Source: Flavobacteriaceae bacterium UBA2000
Lineage (GTDB): Bacteria > Bacteroidota > Bacteroidia > Flavobacteriales > Flavobacteriaceae
DNA length: 9,442 nucleotides
Direction of reading: 5' to 3'
Assembly: GCA_002335345.1 (NCBI GenBank)
Contig: DDCS01000084.1
Location: 1 to 9,442, forward strand
Shown here: positions 6,640 to 9,442 of the stretch, piece by piece
How positions within the stretch are numbered: position 1 is the first letter of the stretch
How the letters are laid out: every line of letters starts with the position of its first letter
The notes under the pieces: generated by a model
Seen by the model: the letters and a program-made list of their open reading frames with translations, nothing else
Databases searched by the model: none
What the model was told of the DNA's origin: nothing
Translations under genes and position numbers: made by a program

Positions 6640-9132
6640 TTATTCAATACTAAATTTTTTGGTGATTTGACCCCAGGCCCCTTTGAGTCGGAGCACGTAA
6701 AGACCAGAAGAAAATTCCTTTAAGTCAATGCTGTGTGCGCCCTGTAAAAAGACCGATGGCTCGTAATAGAGCAACTTACCCTGAAGGTCAAAGATCTGAA
6801 TGCTCGAGGTTTGGGGGGTCTCTAAAACCAAATTCAAATGATCCTGAGCAGGAACAGGGGCCAGACTCATTTGTATTTGCTGAAAATCTTCATTGGCCAC
6901 AACGTAACCATATTTTGTTGAGGACCAAAGGCCACGACCATAGGTCCCGGCATAAATTTTTCCATTGGCTTGATTTATTTCTAATTCACTCACAATGACA
7001 TTGGGTAAATTCGTCATAAAGGGTTGCCACTCGCTGAAGGTATCATCAATATAATACACCCCATAGTCCATTCCAAGGTAAAGCCCGTTACTTCCATTAT
7101 CATCCCATACTACAGTAAGGGCACTAAAATCGGGTAAATTCAACGTAAGCGAGTTCCAAGTTTGACCGCCATCTTCAGAGACACGAACTTTTGCGCTCCC
7201 GGTGACCGCCACAGCGATACGCATGGGATCTGTAGGGTGAATGGCAATCGAGTTCACCCCACCGGGTGGCGTCATGGTTTGCCAGTCCGTGGCTCCCCCA
7301 TCCATGGTGCGATATAACTGAGCCCCTCTTGAGGCGTAGATAATTTGATTGTCAGAGGGGGCAATTTTCATTTGGCTTAGGTCACCCCCAAAATCTTGAG
7401 AAATTGGCGTCCAGTTCCCCCCTTTATTAAGACTTTTAAACACCTGTTCAAAGGCGCAGTAAATTGTGTTTTGCACTGAAGGGTCCTGCTCAAAAGGTGA
7501 AACCCAAGCCCCGGATCCAGAGCCGGGCTCTGGAAGATTGAGCAAGGTAGTTCCTGCATTTTCCGTGCGGTACATACCCCCAAATTGAATCATTCCATAC
7601 AATAAATCCGGATTGTCTTTATCGACAAAACCTTCCATTCCGTCAGCACCTATCCAATCAATCCACTCCCCCGTTTGGGCACTGTAAAATGAAGAACCAT
7701 TATCTTGAGAGCCACCAGTGACCACAGCCTCTGGCGTTTGAGAAACCCCAATCTTATAAAATTGTCTAATCCCCAATCCCGTCGATAAATCGGTGTAATA
7801 ATCCGCGGTGATTTCAGTCGTGTTCGGGGCTTTAAAAATACCGCCATCAGATCCTACGTATAGTGTAGTCCCCACAAATTCCAAAATATCAACATCCGCA
7901 TGACAGTACCCTAATCCGGCACTGGCCGCATTCCCAGGAACCCAATCTGAACTGATGTCGAAATTAAGCCCTCCATCAAGGGAACGCCAGGTTAACACTC
8001 CTGCAATATGCACCTCGTTCACATCATTTGGATTAACGGTAATATCCATATCTCTTGGGGCCTGACCCCCTGAGTCAAATCCAGCGGTATCATAGCCGAA
8101 ATAATTGCGTCCTGTGTGATCGAGTTCTGTAAAGGTAAAGGCGGCATTATCCGATTTATAAAGCCCCCCAAAACTTCCCCCATCAGCTTCTATAACGTAC
8201 ACAACATCAGGCGCGCTCTCAGAGATACCAATCATTTTGGGCTCACTATTGGGCAAGTCTTGATGTGTGATAAACGTCTCACCGCCATCAGTAGAAACAT
8301 GAAACTTTAAACCAGAGGCATAGATGATTTGTGGGTCTCCAGGTTTAAATTCTATATCATATCCTCGATTTTCATTAGGGACAACTTCATCCCAAGCAAA
8401 GCCTCCATTTGTAGAACGGAAAATTCCTTGATTTTGAGCCGATGCAAAAAGGATAAGAGAATTGGTTGGGTGTATTAAAATTTTATTGACCACGCTATTC
8501 CCGATTTGACCCACATTAGTCCAAGTAGCGCCCGCGTCTTGCGAACGGAATATTAAACCCGAGGTAGAACCAAAAAAATAAGTTTCAGGATCTGAAGGAT
8601 CGATAGCCACCGAATAAACTTTGAGGTTGGCCAAATAATCGGTCAAAGGCACCCAGGTCTCTCCTCCATTGAAGGTGCGCCAAACCCCACCCGTTTCACC
8701 GCCCACGATGATGTGCTGGTCATTATCTTGCTGCACTGAAATTCCCGTTACGCGACCCACTCCCGGACTCCAGTGTGTGGTCGCATTCCAGTACTGAGGA
8801 CCCATTTCTTCCCAAAAGTCAAACATATTGGCCCTGCCTGATGAAGTCTCATTTAAATAGGCTTCATAAGCTTGCACTTCAGACAGTCGCTCTAGCGTAT
8901 TTGGCAAATAGCCTTGATCATCTTGCAGTTTCTCGGCCAAATAAAGCCAACGTTGGAACGGAAAATATCCAGAACCCTTACCAAGATCACGACTTGAGAA
9001 ATGGCGCTCAGCCTCTGCCTTGATTTGTGCGACAGTATACTCACCAGAGTCAATCATTTCAAGATAATTCTGTGCATCAAGGCCACTCATAAAGACTAGA
9101 GAAAGACCGATAATTAAATGTAATTTTTTCAT
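6640..9132 (-). CDS. Secreted Asp-box beta-propeller protein with T9SS type A sorting domain
   Basis: An 830-residue exported protein. Residues 1-20 are a signal peptide (Lys2-Lys3, hydrophobic core LHLIIGLSLVFM, likely cleavage after LDA20). A predicted helical region (about 21-110) precedes a large beta-propeller region (about 120-745) with repeated Asp boxes (SxDGGxTW-like): 153-160, 197-204, 240-247, 280-287, 384-391, 523-530, 567-574, 609-617 and 652-659, plus a degenerate one at 327-334. This resembles sortilin/Vps10 and GH74-type propellers. The C-terminus (about 755-830; LAPVPAQDHLNLVL, IQIFDLQGKLLY, SSGLYVLRL, KKFSIE) is a T9SS type A sorting domain, so the mature protein should cross the outer membrane and be anchored or released. 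The ligand or substrate is unknown. It lies divergent to the symporter and upstream of recR. Confidence 0.92.
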   Translation of the reverse strand: MKKLHLIIGLSLVFMSGLDAQNYLEMIDSGEYTVAQIKAEAERHFSSRDLGKGSGYFPFQRWLYLAEKLQDDQGYLPNTLERLSEVQAYEAYLNETSSGRANMFDFWEEMGPQYWNATTHWSPGVGRVTGISVQQDNDQHIIVGGETGGVWRTFNGGETWVPLTDYLANLKVYSVAIDPSDPETYFFGSTSGLIFRSQDAGATWTNVGQIGNSVVNKILIHPTNSLILFASAQNQGIFRSTNGGFAWDEVVPNENRGYDIEFKPGDPQIIYASGLKFHVSTDGGETFITHQDLPNSEPKMIGISESAPDVVYVIEADGGSFGGLYKSDNAAFTFTELDHTGRNYFGYDTAGFDSGGQAPRDMDITVNPNDVNEVHIAGVLTWRSLDGGLNFDISSDWVPGNAASAGLGYCHADVDILEFVGTTLYVGSDGGIFKAPNTTEITADYYTDLSTGLGIRQFYKIGVSQTPEAVVTGGSQDNGSSFYSAQTGEWIDWIGADGMEGFVDKDNPDLLYGMIQFGGMYRTENAGTTLLNLPEPGSGSGAWVSPFEQDPSVQNTIYCAFEQVFKSLNKGGNWTPISQDFGGDLSQMKIAPSDNQIIYASRGAQLYRTMDGGATDWQTMTPPGGVNSIAIHPTDPMRIAVAVTGSAKVRVSEDGGQTWNSLTLNLPDFSALTVVWDDNGSNGLYLGMDYGVYYIDDTFSEWQPFMTNLPNVIVSELEINQANGKIYAGTYGRGLWSSTKYGYVVANEDFQQIQMSLAPVPAQDHLNLVLETPQTSSIQIFDLQGKLLYYEPSVFLQGAHSIDLKEFSSGLYVLRLKGAWGQITKKFSIE

Positions 9133-9153
9133 GTAATTAGGGATTCAGCGAAA

Positions 9154-9173
9154 ACTTTTACTGGCTTAAAAGT
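9154..9173. repeat. Inverted repeat in the divergent intergenic region (possible operator)
   Basis: Perfect 7-nt arms acttttA and Taaaagt (9154-9160 and 9167-9173) flank a 6-nt spacer, ctggct. The repeat lies in the 105-nt gap (9133-9237) between the divergent propeller and symporter genes, about 22-41 nt upstream of the propeller ATG. On the minus strand it includes TACTTTTA (9167-9174), one mismatch from the -7 consensus TAnnTTTG, so it could be an operator over a weak promoter or a small hairpin in a leader. No clear promoter was found for either gene in this gap. The match is short and could be chance. Confidence 0.3.
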
Positions 9174-9237
9174 ATGAAAAATATGGCGCTAAGGAGACTA
9201 TTCTTTGTAATTTTAAAACGCATCAAAAAACTTAAAT

Positions 9238-9442
9238 ATGACCCCGAGCACGATACTGATTACTATTGCCTGCTATTTTCTGGTTCTTATGCTGATCAGC
9301 TGGCGAACAGGACGTGATGACAGCAATGCCGTTTTTTTTATGGGCGCAAAAACCTCTCCTTGGTACGTTGTTGCCTTTGGGATGATCGGGGCCTCCCTCA
9401 GTGGCGTTACTTTCATTTCAGTACCAGGTTGGGTTGGGGGCG
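9238..9442 (+). CDS. Sodium:solute symporter (SSS family), N-terminal fragment cut by window edge
   Basis: The first 68 codons of a plus-strand gene, open to the window edge. The first transmembrane helix spans about residues 5-21 (TILITIACYFLVLMLIS), followed by a short polar loop (WRTGRDDSN), then GAKTSPWYVVAFGMIGASLSG and VTFISVPGWVGG. This is the TM1-TM2 region of the SSS/SLC5 family, sodium-driven transporters of sugars, amino acids, vitamins or other solutes in the inner membrane. The SPWYVVAFGMIGASLSGVTF stretch is characteristic of a Bacteroidota subgroup whose substrate is generally unknown. The ATG at 9238-9240 gives the expected N-terminus; the leader is A-rich without a Shine-Dalgarno site. 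It is transcribed away from the propeller-recR-glycosyltransferase cluster. Confidence 0.88.
   Translation, partial: MTPSTILITIACYFLVLMLISWRTGRDDSNAVFFMGAKTSPWYVVAFGMIGASLSGVTFISVPGWVGG

Noticed and set aside
7377..7847. Alternative minus-strand frames inside the propeller gene
   Set aside because: The main frame carries continuous Asp-box repeats through this region, so these frames are out-of-frame readings.
6640..9132. Annotation as a GH74 xyloglucanase or a sialidase
   Set aside because: Asp boxes are shared by many propeller families; catalytic residues of these enzymes could not be identified by eye.
9191..9210. Plus-strand promoter for the symporter around TATTCTTTG
   Set aside because: It has three bases, not two, between TA and TTTG, and no TTG at the right distance upstream.
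1..9442. CRISPR arrays, tRNA/rRNA genes, transposases, phage genes or known defence systems
   Set aside because: No direct-repeat arrays, cloverleaf-like segments or mobile-element proteins were seen; nearly all of the window is covered by conserved genes.

Overview
The window looks like chromosomal DNA from a member of the Bacteroidota, most likely Flavobacteriia or a close relative. Four things support this: a large secreted protein ending in a type IX secretion (T9SS) type A sorting domain; two promoters with the Bacteroidota -7 box TAnnTTTG; genes without clear Shine-Dalgarno sites and with A/T-rich leaders; and the order cinA-rpmB-rpmG, which from memory is common in this phylum. Eleven protein-coding genes are visible. 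Ten are on the minus strand and one, cut by the right edge, is on the plus strand. I found no RNA genes, insertion sequences, CRISPR arrays or phage genes.

Right part (about 4844-9442): a 105-nt divergent intergenic region separates a plus-strand sodium:solute symporter (partial) from a minus-strand gene for an 830-residue secreted Asp-box beta-propeller protein. That gene is followed after 9 nt by recR, and recR after 8 nt by a family-2 glycosyltransferase that starts at TTG and carries a C-terminal extension. The spacing suggests one transcript for the three, although their functions differ (surface protein, recombinational repair, polysaccharide synthesis).

Middle part (362-4706): a five-gene minus-strand operon encodes a 2-oxo acid dehydrogenase E2 subunit, a DnaQ-like 3'-5' exonuclease, a FAHD1-like fumarylacetoacetate hydrolase-family enzyme, a stand-alone HPt phosphotransfer protein and CinA. 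All gaps are 5 nt or less. Three successive junctions are an ATGA overlap, TAG|ATG and TAG|ATG, so coupled translation is likely. A -7 box lies just upstream of the E2 gene.

Left part (1-361): rpmB (L28) and the first 20 nt of rpmG (L33) form a ribosomal-protein operon. It has its own well-formed promoter between cinA and rpmB.

Assessment: this is mostly conserved core genome. I see no convincing undescribed system. The points most worth a second look are the propeller protein joined to recR, the glycosyltransferase C-terminal domain, the HPt protein of unknown partner inside a metabolic and repair operon, the Asp-to-Asn change in the E2 active-site motif, and an inverted repeat in the divergent intergenic region.
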